Origin: DASSJF01 sp035280345
GTDB lineage: Bacteria; Sysuimicrobiota; Sysuimicrobiia; Sysuimicrobiales; Segetimicrobiaceae
NCBI GenBank assembly: GCA_035280345.1
Contig: DATEGA010000216.1
Span: 1 to 22,157, forward strand
DNA length: 22,157 bases
Direction of reading: 5' to 3'
Below are positions 14,782 through 22,032 of this stretch, piece by piece. The position numbers and the translations under genes were made by a program. Position 1 is the first letter of the stretch. The number at the start of each line of letters is the position of its first letter. A model generated the notes under the pieces. That model saw only the letters and a list, made by a program, of their open reading frames with translations. It made no database searches and was not told where the DNA came from.

Positions 14782-16065
14782 CTAGGCCGGGACGGCCGTT
14801 GCGACCGTGTAGCCGTCGAGCCGGAGATACCGGCGTGCCACGTCCCTCATCTGCTCGAGCGTGACCGCGTCGATAAGCGCCGGAAAGCGAAGCAGATAGT
14901 CGAGTCCAAGATCGAACAGCTCCAACTCGAGCAGCGCCTGCGCGATGCCGCCGTCGGTCTCGAGACGCAGCGCGAGCGAGCCGGTCACGTAGTCGCGCGC
15001 ATCGCGCAGCTCGTCCCCGCGCACCGGCTCCCGCTGGAAGCCCTCGATCTCTCGCAGAATGCCGTCGATCGCGCGCGCGACGTTCGCCGGATTGACGCCG
15101 GCGCGTACGGCCCACGGCCCGCCGTAGAAGCCGGCCTGCGCCTGGCTGTACACGTAGTACGCCAGTCCCTCCTCATCGCGCACGCGCGCGCCGAGCCGGC
15201 CCATCAAACCGAGCCGGCCCAGGATCAAGTCGGCCATCACGCCGGCGTAGTAGTCGGGGCTCGTCCGCGCAAAGCCGGGCCCGCCGAGGACAATGTCGGC
15301 CTGCGTTTTACCGGGGATGGTGACCTGGGCCCGCTGGATCGACGCAGCGGGTCCCGCCGGCGGGATCGGTGGCAGCGCCGGCGCCGGATCGGGCGTCCAT
15401 CCTTCGAACGCGCGCGCCAGGCGGTCGATGACCCACTCCGTCCGCACGTCGCCCACGACACTCATGACGAGCCCGTCGGGACGGTAACGCCGCCGGTGAA
15501 GCATCGCCAGATCGTCGCGCGTCGCCGCGGCGACGGTCTCCTCTTCGCCCTCCGCGGGTCGATGGTGCGGATGGCCGGCCGGAAACGCGGCCGCCCGGAA
15601 GGCTCGATCCGCCGCGGCCCGTGTGTCCAAGCGGGTCTCCCGGATGCCGGTGATCAGCTTGGCGCGCTGTTTCTCTACCTCTTCGGCCGGGAACATCGGC
15701 CGCAGCAGCACCTCTGCAAGGAGATCAAGCACGCGGCCCGCATCTTCGGAGAGACAGCGCGCCGAGAACCCCGCACCCTCGATATCGGCGGACACGCCGA
15801 GGCTCGCGCCGAGCGAGTCAAGCTCCAGGGCGAGTTCCTGCGAAGTGTGCCCGGCGGTGCCGCGTGTCAGCATTGAAGCGGCGAACACGGCGAGCCCGTC
15901 CCGGCCCGGCGGATCGGTGCGGGCGCCCGCCGGAAGATAGCCGCGCACCGTGAGCGCCGGATGCGCGTGACTCTCCCGCACCAACACCACGCCGGCGTTG
16001 GGAAGCTGCCGCCGGGTTACCATCTCCGGCGTAATGGGAACGGCGCCGACGCGGGTCTCAGGCAT
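14782..16065 (-). CDS. M16 peptidase-like protein lacking the zinc motif (non-catalytic partner)
   Basis: This is the second subunit of a probable M16 heterodimer of the mitochondrial-processing-peptidase/PqqF type. The protein has 427 residues and the two-domain M16 fold: an N-terminal half with PGRDGLAVFAASMLTRGT and a C-terminal half with RPLDFs-type family spacing around KTQADIVLGGPG and RVRDEEGLAYYVYSQ. The last of these is a classic M16 C-terminal signature. Where active enzymes carry HxxEH, this protein reads FAASM, so zinc cannot bind there. It would serve substrate binding and chamber closure, like the alpha subunit of MPP. Its ATG shares one base with the stop of the catalytic gene upstream, consistent with equal production. 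No signal peptide is visible. Confidence 0.88.
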   Translation of the reverse strand: MPETRVGAVPITPEMVTRRQLPNAGVVLVRESHAHPALTVRGYLPAGARTDPPGRDGLAVFAASMLTRGTAGHTSQELALELDSLGASLGVSADIEGAGFSARCLSEDAGRVLDLLAEVLLRPMFPAEEVEKQRAKLITGIRETRLDTRAAADRAFRAAAFPAGHPHHRPAEGEEETVAAATRDDLAMLHRRRYRPDGLVMSVVGDVRTEWVIDRLARAFEGWTPDPAPALPPIPPAGPAASIQRAQVTIPGKTQADIVLGGPGFARTSPDYYAGVMADLILGRLGLMGRLGARVRDEEGLAYYVYSQAQAGFYGGPWAVRAGVNPANVARAIDGILREIEGFQREPVRGDELRDARDYVTGSLALRLETDGGIAQALLELELFDLGLDYLLRFPALIDAVTLEQMRDVARRYLRLDGYTVATAVPA

Positions 16066-17411
16066 CAGCCGTCGCCACGAGCCGAGGCCGGCGCGGCCGC
16101 ACCGGCGGTATGCGGGGATGCTGTGCGCGTCACGGCGTCAGTCGGCAAATACCAGCCGACCGTGCGGTTGCGCTCGTCGAAGACCCGCGCCACGGCGTCC
16201 TGTACCGCGCGCGGCGTCACCGCGGCGAGGCGCGCCTCAAACTCTTCCAGGAACCAGCCGCCGGCTACGACCTCGGTGCTCCCGAGCAGCACCGCCTGCT
16301 GGGTCACGCCGTCGCCGGCGTAGACCCATTGTGCGCGGGCCTGCTTGCGAATCTTGTCCAGCTCCGCCCCGTCGATTGGTTCCTCGGTGATCCGCGCGAG
16401 CTCCGCGAGGACGGCCTCCTCCGCGCGCTCCGGCCGCACGTCGGGACGCAGTGTCAGGCCGATCTCGAACAGCGCCGGATCCAGGGACGGCCGGAACGCA
16501 CTTCCGGCCTCAACGGCCAGCTGGGTCTCCACCAACGCGCGGTAGAGCCGGCTGCTGCGCGCGCCGAGACCATCCCCGCCGAACACCCCCGGTCCCTTGA
16601 ACCCGGAGAGCACGCCGTCGGCGATCAGCAGGGGAAAGAAGTCGGGGTCGGCCACCGCCGGCGCGTGAAAGGCCATCTGGCAGACGGGGACCGCGCCGCC
16701 GGGCCGCTTCAGCGTAACGCGCCGCTCGCCTTCCTGCGGCGGCTCGAGGCCGCGGATCAGCGGCGCTGGCGGGCCGGACGAGATCGGCTCGAACGCCGTG
16801 CGAATCTGCTCGAGCAGCGCCTGGGAGTCGAAATCGCCCACGGCGACCACGATCGCGTTGCGCGGCGAGTAGTACGTCTGGTAGTGGCGGACCAGATCGT
16901 CGCGCGTGATCGCGCGCAAATCGCTCTTGTACCCGATCACGGCATGCCGGTAGGGGTGGACGCGGTACGCGGAGCTTTCCACTTCCTCGTAGAGCGCGAA
17001 GTCGGGACTGTTTTCCGCGCCTTCACGCTCAGAGATGATGACGGTGCGCTCGCTCTCCACCTCGCCCGGCTCGAAGAGCGTGTTGACCATGCGGTCCGAC
17101 TCGATCCGAATGCCGAGGCCAAGGTGTTCGGCCGGCAAGGTTTCGAAGTACGCGGTGAAGTCCTTCCAGGTGAAGCCGTTCCACGTCCCGCCGTGGCGGT
17201 TGACCAGGCGCGATAACTCGCCCTTGCCGACCGTGGGCGTGCCCTTGAAGAGCATATGCTCGACCCAGTGCGAGATGCCGGTGATCCCCGGCACTTCGTT
17301 CCGGCTGCCGACGCGGTACCACGCCCAAAACGTGGCGACGGGCGCGGTGTGCACCTCGCGCAGCAGCACCACGAGCCCGTTCGACAGCGTCGTCCGAACC
17401 GTCGGCGTCAT
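16065..17411 (-). CDS. M16 family zinc metallopeptidase (catalytic subunit)
   Basis: This zinc peptidase degrades or processes peptides inside a clamshell chamber. The protein has 448 residues from the ATG at 17411. The inverted zinc motif HWVEH (His48, Glu51, His52) lies in GISHWVEHMLFKGT. The distant zinc glutamate is probably Glu128 in ERTVIISERE. The C-terminal half holds LYRALVETQLAVEAGS, the matching M16 signature. A GTG six bases upstream (17417) is better spaced from a GAGGGA site and may be the true start. The frame is open to 17546, but that part overlaps the peroxiredoxin gene. It is coupled to the inactive homologue downstream by a one-base overlap. There is no signal peptide, so it is probably cytoplasmic. 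Confidence 0.9.
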   Translation of the reverse strand: MTPTVRTTLSNGLVVLLREVHTAPVATFWAWYRVGSRNEVPGITGISHWVEHMLFKGTPTVGKGELSRLVNRHGGTWNGFTWKDFTAYFETLPAEHLGLGIRIESDRMVNTLFEPGEVESERTVIISEREGAENSPDFALYEEVESSAYRVHPYRHAVIGYKSDLRAITRDDLVRHYQTYYSPRNAIVVAVGDFDSQALLEQIRTAFEPISSGPPAPLIRGLEPPQEGERRVTLKRPGGAVPVCQMAFHAPAVADPDFFPLLIADGVLSGFKGPGVFGGDGLGARSSRLYRALVETQLAVEAGSAFRPSLDPALFEIGLTLRPDVRPERAEEAVLAELARITEEPIDGAELDKIRKQARAQWVYAGDGVTQQAVLLGSTEVVAGGWFLEEFEARLAAVTPRAVQDAVARVFDERNRTVGWYLPTDAVTRTASPHTAGAAAPASARGDG

Positions 17412-17473
17412 GCTCACATTCTTTCCCTCGCTTGTCAGGGCCCGCCGGGCCACACCCCGCCGGCGCGGCCCGA

Positions 17474-17944
17474 TCACCCGGCCTGTCTGACCGCTGCCTC
17501 CACGTCCTCGTACGGCGGTTCCTGGCCGGCTTTGTCGCTCAGCCAAGTGTAGACGACCTTGCCGTTCTTATCCATCACGAAGACGGAGCGCTTCGCGATG
17601 CCGTCGAGCAGGCCGATAAACGCGGGGTCGTACACCCCGAACGCCTTCATCGCTTGGTGGTTGAAATCGCTCAGCAGCGGAAAAGTCAGACCGTTGGCCT
17701 TTGCGAATTCGTTCAGTACATACGGCGTGTCCGCGCTGACCCCGTAGACCTGTGCGTTCAGCGAATTGAACCGGCTCAGGTCGTCGCGGAAGCGGCACAT
17801 CTCCTTCGTGCACGTGCCGGTAAACGCGGCCGGAAAGAACGCGAACACCGTGGTCTTGCCGCGCAACTCGCTGACCTTGACCGCCTTGCGGTCGCCGTTG
17901 ACGAGAACGGCCTCCGGTGCCTGCTGCCCAACCTGGACCGACAT
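17474..17944 (-). CDS. Peroxiredoxin (AhpC/TSA family, PrxQ/BCP-like cysteine pair)
   Basis: This thiol peroxidase reduces hydrogen peroxide and organic peroxides with electrons from thioredoxin or a similar donor. The protein has 156 residues. The active site PAAFTGTC (38-45) follows the PxxxTxxC rule, with peroxidatic Cys45. Cys50 lies five residues on, the spacing of the PrxQ/BCP resolving cysteine, while the AAFTGTCTKE context also resembles AhpE. The chosen ATG has GGAGG 5 nt upstream. An in-frame ATG seven codons earlier has no such site, and the frame further upstream runs into the M20 gene. It lies between the M20 dipeptidase and M16 genes on the same strand (68- and 62-base gaps), perhaps one transcript. 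Confidence 0.92.
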   Translation of the reverse strand: MSVQVGQQAPEAVLVNGDRKAVKVSELRGKTTVFAFFPAAFTGTCTKEMCRFRDDLSRFNSLNAQVYGVSADTPYVLNEFAKANGLTFPLLSDFNHQAMKAFGVYDPAFIGLLDGIAKRSVFVMDKNGKVVYTWLSDKAGQEPPYEDVEAAVRQAG

Positions 17945-17949
17945 GGGCG

Positions 17950-17954
17950 CCTCC
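17950..17954 (-). promoter_or_regulatory. Ribosome-binding site fixing the peroxiredoxin start
   Basis: GGAGG on the - strand, 5 nt before the ATG at 17944. It lies downstream of the competing ATG at 17965, so it supports the shorter protein. Confidence 0.75.
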
Positions 17955-18012
17955 GTGTAAAGCATCTCTACCACTTGACCCCGAACGCCCGGGGCCGTGC
18001 CGCGATTCCCGG

Positions 18013-19368
18013 CTACCCCGCGGCCGCAAACCGCTCGAGCAGCCGTGCCATCAAGCCGATCGTCTCCCCGAAGTCGCGCTCCCGAACGTTCTCGTCCGGC
18101 GCATGGGCGCGGCTGCCCCAGTACCCGCCGCCGGTGCTGACGAGCGGGAGATTGAGCACCGGCCCGAGATCGTGCATTGGTCCGGTGCCGGCCGACGTCG
18201 GGTAGACGAGCGTCGCACGGCCGGTCGCCTCCGTCACCACATCGCGCACGAGCTGCACGAACGGGTCGCGCAGGTTTGTCCGCCACGGGTATTCACCGCC
18301 CAGCACGACCACCTCGATGTCGTGGAAGCCCTGCGCGTCGAGATGCCGCCGCACGCTGCGCGCGACCTCATGCGGATCCTGGTCGGGCACCAGGCGAAAG
18401 TCGACCTTGGCGTGCGCCGCCGCGGGTAGCACCGTCTTCGAGCCCTCCAGCGTGTAGCCGCCCCAGATGCCGCAGACCGTGCAGGTCGGCGTGAAGAGCA
18501 GTTGCCGGACCGCGTCCGCGCCGCGGACGCCGCCGAGCAGCGCTTGAACGCTCGCGCGCTCGCGGATGCCGTCGACCGTCTCCGCCGGGATCTCCCCGGC
18601 CGCCGCCTCCTCGTCGGGCGTCGGCCGCCGCACGCGGTCGTAATGCCCGGGGATCAGGATCCGGCCGCTTGGGTCTTTAAGGGTGGCGAGCGCCTGCGCG
18701 AGCCGCGTGGCCGCGCCTTCGATGACCGCCCCGTACGACGAATGCAGATCCACCGAGGCCGTCCGCGCCTCCAGTTGCAGGTAGCAGATCCCCTTCATAC
18801 CGCAAACGATGTGCATCCGCTCCTGCGCGTCGCGCTCGCCGTACTCCCAGATGCAGGCGTCCGCGGCGAGGAGGTCGGTATGCGCGCGCGTGACCGCGCC
18901 GAAGTGGACGCTCGACACCTCCTCTTCGCCCTCGACGATGAACTTCACTCGGCAGGGCAGGCCGCCGTGCGCCGCCTTGAGGAGCCGCAGCGCCGCGATG
19001 CGCGTCATCAGGTCGCCCTTGTTGTCCGAGACGCCGCGGCCGTAAATGAAGCCATCGCGCCGGGTCACGTCGAACGGGGGCACCGTCCATTCATCGAGCG
19101 GCTCCGCGGGCTGCACGTCGTAGTGGTTATAGAACAGCAGCGTCCGCGGCGACCGTCCCTCGAATTCGGCGGCGACGACCGGATTCGCGCCGCCGTCGGT
19201 GAGCAGCGTCACGCGGCCGCCTTCGCCCTCGAACAGCGCCCGCACCGCATGTGCCGCCTCGGGGATCCCCTGCCGTTGCGCTGCTACGGACGGAATCTGC
19301 ACGAGCCGGCGCAGGTCTTCGATCGCCTGGGGAAACACCCGATCGACTTGTGCAGTCATCGCGTCCAC
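18013..19368 (-). CDS. M20 family metallodipeptidase
   Basis: This is a di-zinc aminoacyl-peptidase of the CNDP/PepV-like branch that cleaves dipeptides or short peptides in the cytoplasm. The protein has 451 residues. Metal and catalytic signatures: NHYDVQP (81-87, His82 and Asp84), YGRGVSDNKGD (109-119, Asp115 bridging), FIVEGEEEVSS (143-153, Glu148 and Glu149). The lid domain follows with DLHSSYGAVIEGAA, typical of dipeptidases, then VDFRLVPDQDP. The C-terminus carries TSAGTGPMHDLG and a final HAPDE, which supplies the last zinc histidine. The GTG at 19368 is preceded by AAGGAG with 6-nt spacing and is preferred over the ATG three codons later (15 nt). The frame stays open upstream, but that part crosses the divergent M42 gene. 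It heads the long minus-strand block. Confidence 0.92.
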   Translation of the reverse strand: MDAMTAQVDRVFPQAIEDLRRLVQIPSVAAQRQGIPEAAHAVRALFEGEGGRVTLLTDGGANPVVAAEFEGRSPRTLLFYNHYDVQPAEPLDEWTVPPFDVTRRDGFIYGRGVSDNKGDLMTRIAALRLLKAAHGGLPCRVKFIVEGEEEVSSVHFGAVTRAHTDLLAADACIWEYGERDAQERMHIVCGMKGICYLQLEARTASVDLHSSYGAVIEGAATRLAQALATLKDPSGRILIPGHYDRVRRPTPDEEAAAGEIPAETVDGIRERASVQALLGGVRGADAVRQLLFTPTCTVCGIWGGYTLEGSKTVLPAAAHAKVDFRLVPDQDPHEVARSVRRHLDAQGFHDIEVVVLGGEYPWRTNLRDPFVQLVRDVVTEATGRATLVYPTSAGTGPMHDLGPVLNLPLVSTGGGYWGSRAHAPDENVRERDFGETIGLMARLLERFAAAG

Positions 19369-19374
19369 GGCGGG

Positions 19375-19380
19375 CTCCTT
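19375..19380 (-). promoter_or_regulatory. Ribosome-binding site supporting a GTG start for the M20 dipeptidase
   Basis: AAGGAG on the - strand, 6 nt before GTG 19368 and 15 nt before the in-frame ATG 19359. The spacing favours the GTG. Confidence 0.65.
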
Positions 19381-19428
19381 CCGAACTGGTGGGGAGGATA
19401 TGCTTTCGCGTGCGCGGCCCCGTTCCCT

Positions 19429-19445
19429 CGCCGCAGGAGGCGGCG
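19429..19445. repeat. Small inverted repeat in the M20/M42 divergent intergenic region
   Basis: CGCCGC and GCGGCG flank a 5-nt loop (AGGAG) in the 102-base region between the two divergent peptidase genes. The AGGAGG inside it is 30 nt from the M42 ATG, too far to act as its ribosome-binding site. The region must hold promoters for both genes; I could not identify convincing -10/-35 pairs. Confidence 0.3.
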
Positions 19446-19470
19446 GCGCGCGACCGGAAATTTCGAGCCC

Positions 19471-20523
19471 ATGGAGACGCACAGCCTGATCGGCTCGCTG
19501 TCGAACGCTTTCGGGGTCTCGGGATTTGAAGACGACGTGCGCCGGATGATCGAGGCGCTCGTCGCCCCGTGGGCGGACGACGTCCGCACCGACGTCCTCG
19601 GGAATCTCCTCGTGACGCGCCGGGGCGGGGCGGGCCGAACGATCATGCTCGACGCCCACATGGATGAGATCGGGTTCATGATCACGCATGTCGAGCGCGA
19701 GGGGTTCCTCCGCTTCACGACGATCGGCGGGTGGGACGCGCGGCTGCTGCTCGCGCACGCGGTGACGATCCGCACGCGCGACGGGACGCTCGTGCGCGGC
19801 ATCGTCGGCACGCTACCGCCGCACATCCTCAGCGCTGAGGAGCGTGAGCGGCCCGTGCCGCTCGAGGCGTTGTACCTGGACATCGGGGCGACGTCCGCGG
19901 AAGATGTGGCACAGCGCGGCGTCCGCATCGGCGATCCCGCCACGATCGCCTACCCGTGCGAACACCTTCCCGACGGGCTGATCATGGGCAAGGCGCTCGA
20001 CGACCGCGCCGGCTGTGCGGTGTTGATCAAAACGCTCGAGGCCTTGGCGGGGACGTCCGTCGACGGAACCGTCGTCTGCGCGTTCACCGTGGGTGAGGAA
20101 ACCGGCCTCCGCGGCGCGCGCACGGCGACCCACCAGATTTCGCCGGACGTCGCGCTCGCCATCGAAGGGACGGTGGCCTCCGATCTCCCCGGTGTGTCCG
20201 CCCCGAAGCAGGTAACGCGCCTCGGCGGCGGGGCGGCCATCACGTTCGCGGATCGTTCGATGATCGTACGCCCACAGATGGTGCGGGCGCTCGAACAGGT
20301 TGCCGAGGCCAACGACATTCCATATCAGCACAAACGGCCGGGCTACGGCGGCACGGACGCGGGAGCGATCCACATCAGCGGCGCCGGCGTGCTGGCCGGC
20401 GCGGTCTCGGTGCCGTGCCGGTACATCCACTCGCCGCTCAGCCTGCTGCGCCTCAGCGACTTCGATGCGGTCGTCCGGCTCGTGACCGCGTTCGTCCGCG
20501 AGGTGCCGCGGCTCTTCGAATAG
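19471..20523 (+). CDS. M42 family glutamyl aminopeptidase/cellulase-like metallopeptidase
   Basis: This is a co-catalytic metal aminopeptidase, usually a large tetrahedral complex (TET/FrvX type) that trims peptides in the cytoplasm. The protein has 350 residues, the family norm. Signatures: LDAHMDEIGFMI (60-71, His63 a metal ligand), IMGKALDDRAGC (the bridging aspartate), FTVGEETGLRGA (catalytic and metal glutamates), AIEGTVASDLPG, PGYGGTDAGAIH and YIHSPLSLL, which brings the last histidine. The ATG at 19471 is the only plausible start near the conserved N-terminus; the frame upstream is antisense to the M20 gene. No good Shine-Dalgarno site precedes it. It diverges from the M20 dipeptidase, so the two peptidases may share regulation. 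Confidence 0.93.
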   Translation: METHSLIGSLSNAFGVSGFEDDVRRMIEALVAPWADDVRTDVLGNLLVTRRGGAGRTIMLDAHMDEIGFMITHVEREGFLRFTTIGGWDARLLLAHAVTIRTRDGTLVRGIVGTLPPHILSAEERERPVPLEALYLDIGATSAEDVAQRGVRIGDPATIAYPCEHLPDGLIMGKALDDRAGCAVLIKTLEALAGTSVDGTVVCAFTVGEETGLRGARTATHQISPDVALAIEGTVASDLPGVSAPKQVTRLGGGAAITFADRSMIVRPQMVRALEQVAEANDIPYQHKRPGYGGTDAGAIHISGAGVLAGAVSVPCRYIHSPLSLLRLSDFDAVVRLVTAFVREVPRLFE

Positions 20524-20526
20524 GGA

Positions 20527-20838
20527 TTACGCGGGCCGTTCCGGCAGCGGCGGCAGACCGGGCGGCAGGTCGCCCTGCCCTGCCTGTTCCAACAACCGGG
20601 CCATTTCGCTGTAGGCTCGACGCTCCTCTTCGAGCACCAGGTTGGTCACCTGCAGCCAGCGGCGGTGCATCTCGGAGGTCTCGCTCACCAGGGCGGCCAG
20701 CACGGCCGCGACGGACGCGCGGTCCTGCCCGTCGATCGCCGACGCCGCCTGCTCCCGCAGTTCCCGCCGGCGGCCCATGAACTGGGTGACCTGGATCCCG
20801 AACTCCTTCAGGACCTGGCGCGCCTGCAGATCTTCCAT
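20527..20838 (-). CDS. Small helical protein of unknown function
   Basis: I do not recognise this 103-residue protein. It appears largely alpha-helical and soluble, with a charged amphipathic character: FMGRRRELREQAASAI early, then a hydrophobic helix VAAVLAALVSE, and a glutamate-rich LEEERRAYSEMARLLEQA segment before a proline-rich tail (LPPGLPPLPERP). There are no cysteines and only one histidine (in SEMHRRWLQ), so a metal or redox role is unlikely. The GGAGG 5 nt before its ATG and high-GC codon use without interruption argue that it is real. It converges on the M42 gene with 3 bases between stops, and its start faces mobA across 110 bases. The overall look (short helical bundle, possible coiled coil) suits a protein-protein interaction role, but that is only an impression. 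Confidence 0.72.
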   Translation of the reverse strand: MEDLQARQVLKEFGIQVTQFMGRRRELREQAASAIDGQDRASVAAVLAALVSETSEMHRRWLQVTNLVLEEERRAYSEMARLLEQAGQGDLPPGLPPLPERPA

Positions 20839-20914
20839 GGCATCCTCCGCTCGGTAAAGCGCCCCGCGCCTGCCGCGCGTTGCGCCAACATTTCCCCCTC
20901 CGGCCGCGAAACCC

Positions 20915-20942
20915 TTGGGTGCGCGGCTCTCGATGCTATACT
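20915..20942 (+). promoter_or_regulatory. Promoter candidate of mobA, consistent with a leaderless transcript
   Basis: TATACT at 20937-20942 is one base from the -10 consensus, with TTGGGT 16 bases upstream as a partial -35. Transcription would begin about 7 bases downstream, at or next to the GTG start codon at 20949. There is no room for a Shine-Dalgarno site between the two. Confidence 0.55.
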
Positions 20943-20948
20943 CGGGCC

Positions 20949-21527
20949 GTGATCGGGGTGATCGTCGCCGGCGGCGAGAGCCGGCGCATGGGTCGCGACA
21001 AAGCCTTTCTCCCGTTCGGGGGGACGACGCTCGTCGAGCGCGTGGCGGCGCGACTGCGCGATGCCTGCGACGACGTCGTCATCGTCACGAACAACCTCGT
21101 GCCGTACGAAGCGCTGGGGCTGCGCGCGGTGCATGACGCGCTGCCCCACCGACGGTCGCTCGCCGGCATCTACACGGGCGTACTCCAGGCCGGCGGCCCC
21201 GTGTTCGTGTGCGGGTGCGACATGCCGTTTCTCTGCCCGGCGCTCGTCCGCCACATGGGCGTGCTCGCTGAAGCGGCGGATGTCGTGATTCCCCGCGTGC
21301 TGGACTACGAACCGCTCCACGCCGTCTACACTCCGGCCTGCCTCGCGCCGATGAAGCGCGTGCTCGCCGAGGGGGGCCGCAACGCCGACGTGCTGCGCGG
21401 CCTGACCGTTGTGGAGCTCGGCGCGGCCGAGTTGCGGCGGCTGGACCCCGACCTTCGGTCGCTACTCAACATCAACACTCCCGAGGAGTACGCCTCGGCG
21501 CTATCGCTCGCCGGCGCGGTGCGCTGA
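20949..21527 (+). CDS. mobA: Molybdenum cofactor guanylyltransferase
   Basis: This enzyme attaches GMP to molybdopterin, producing the guanine dinucleotide cofactor needed by DMSO-reductase-family enzymes. The protein has 192 residues, the MobA norm. It opens with the GTP-binding signature VAGGESRRMGRDKAFLPFGG (6-25). It continues with RSLAGIYTGV and then VFVCGCDMPFL, whose Asp91 is the expected Mg ligand, and ends with LLNINTPEEY, a conserved MobA ending. The GTG at 20949 gives exactly the family N-terminus; an ATG at 20880 would add 23 unrelated residues across the promoter. The molybdoenzyme at 7556-9598 is a natural client. The cupin gene follows after 25 bases on the same strand. Confidence 0.92.
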   Translation: MIGVIVAGGESRRMGRDKAFLPFGGTTLVERVAARLRDACDDVVIVTNNLVPYEALGLRAVHDALPHRRSLAGIYTGVLQAGGPVFVCGCDMPFLCPALVRHMGVLAEAADVVIPRVLDYEPLHAVYTPACLAPMKRVLAEGGRNADVLRGLTVVELGAAELRRLDPDLRSLLNINTPEEYASALSLAGAVR

Positions 21528-21552
21528 CCACGGATCGAAGGGGGTTCTGACG

Positions 21553-21960
21553 ATGCGAACGGGAACGGACGTCTGCCGCGTGATCAGATCGGGCGACGCC
21601 TACGAGGGCAAACAGGGCCTCACGTACAGGCTGGGACTGACCGGCGAGACCGCCGGGTCGCGGTCTATTTGCATGACGGTGCTCGTCATGCCGAACGGTG
21701 CCCGGGCGAAGACGCACCTGCACCGCGGAATCGAAACCGCGGCGTACGTCATCGACGGCCGCGCGGAGATGTTCTACGGACCGCGGCTCGAGCACCGCAT
21801 CGAGGCCGGCGCCGGAGAGTACATGTACATTCCCGCGGACGTTCCGCACCTGGTGAGGAACCGGTCCGGCGCGCCGGTAACCGCGCTCGTCGCGCACACG
21901 GCGGCGAGCGACCAAGAAGGAATCGTCTTGCTGCCGGACTTGGACGCGGTCATTCCCTAG
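21553..21960 (+). CDS. Single-domain cupin protein
   Basis: This is a small beta-barrel metal-binding protein of the cupin superfamily, 135 residues. Motif 1 is present as THLHRGIETAAYVIDG (54-69), giving His55, His57 and Glu61. Motif 2 is GEYMYIPADVPHLVRN (88-103), giving His99. A complete 3-His/1-Glu metal site is therefore expected. GAAGGGGG precedes the ATG by 8 nt, which fixes the start; the frame upstream overlaps mobA. Such proteins serve as small dioxygenases, isomerases or ligand sensors, and I cannot choose among these. Location 25 bases after mobA suggests one transcript, but no functional link to molybdenum is evident. Confidence 0.85.
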   Translation: MRTGTDVCRVIRSGDAYEGKQGLTYRLGLTGETAGSRSICMTVLVMPNGARAKTHLHRGIETAAYVIDGRAEMFYGPRLEHRIEAGAGEYMYIPADVPHLVRNRSGAPVTALVAHTAASDQEGIVLLPDLDAVIP

Positions 21961-22032
21961 CGCCCACGTGCTCTGGAAAACCCGGTCGGATGCCTGCGGC
22001 CGCGCACTGTCGGATGAACGTCGCCGTTATCG

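Noticed and set aside
14728..17216. Long + strand frames opposite the M16 pair
   Set aside because: Shadows of the two M16 genes, with no family signature.
6342..17944. A PQQ- or mycofactocin-type cofactor cluster (MBL protein, M16 pair and LLM enzyme all present)
   Set aside because: There is no radical SAM enzyme, no PqqC/PqqD-like protein and no precursor peptide; the MBL protein and M16 pair belong to separate transcription units.
19369..19758. N-terminal extension of the M20 dipeptidase frame
   Set aside because: It crosses the divergent M42 gene and adds an Arg/Asp-rich segment unlike any M20 N-terminus.
21987..22016. GTCGGATG occurring twice between the cupin and UPF0182 genes
   Set aside because: Only 8 bases long and two copies, within chance expectation in high-GC DNA, and with no associated structure.
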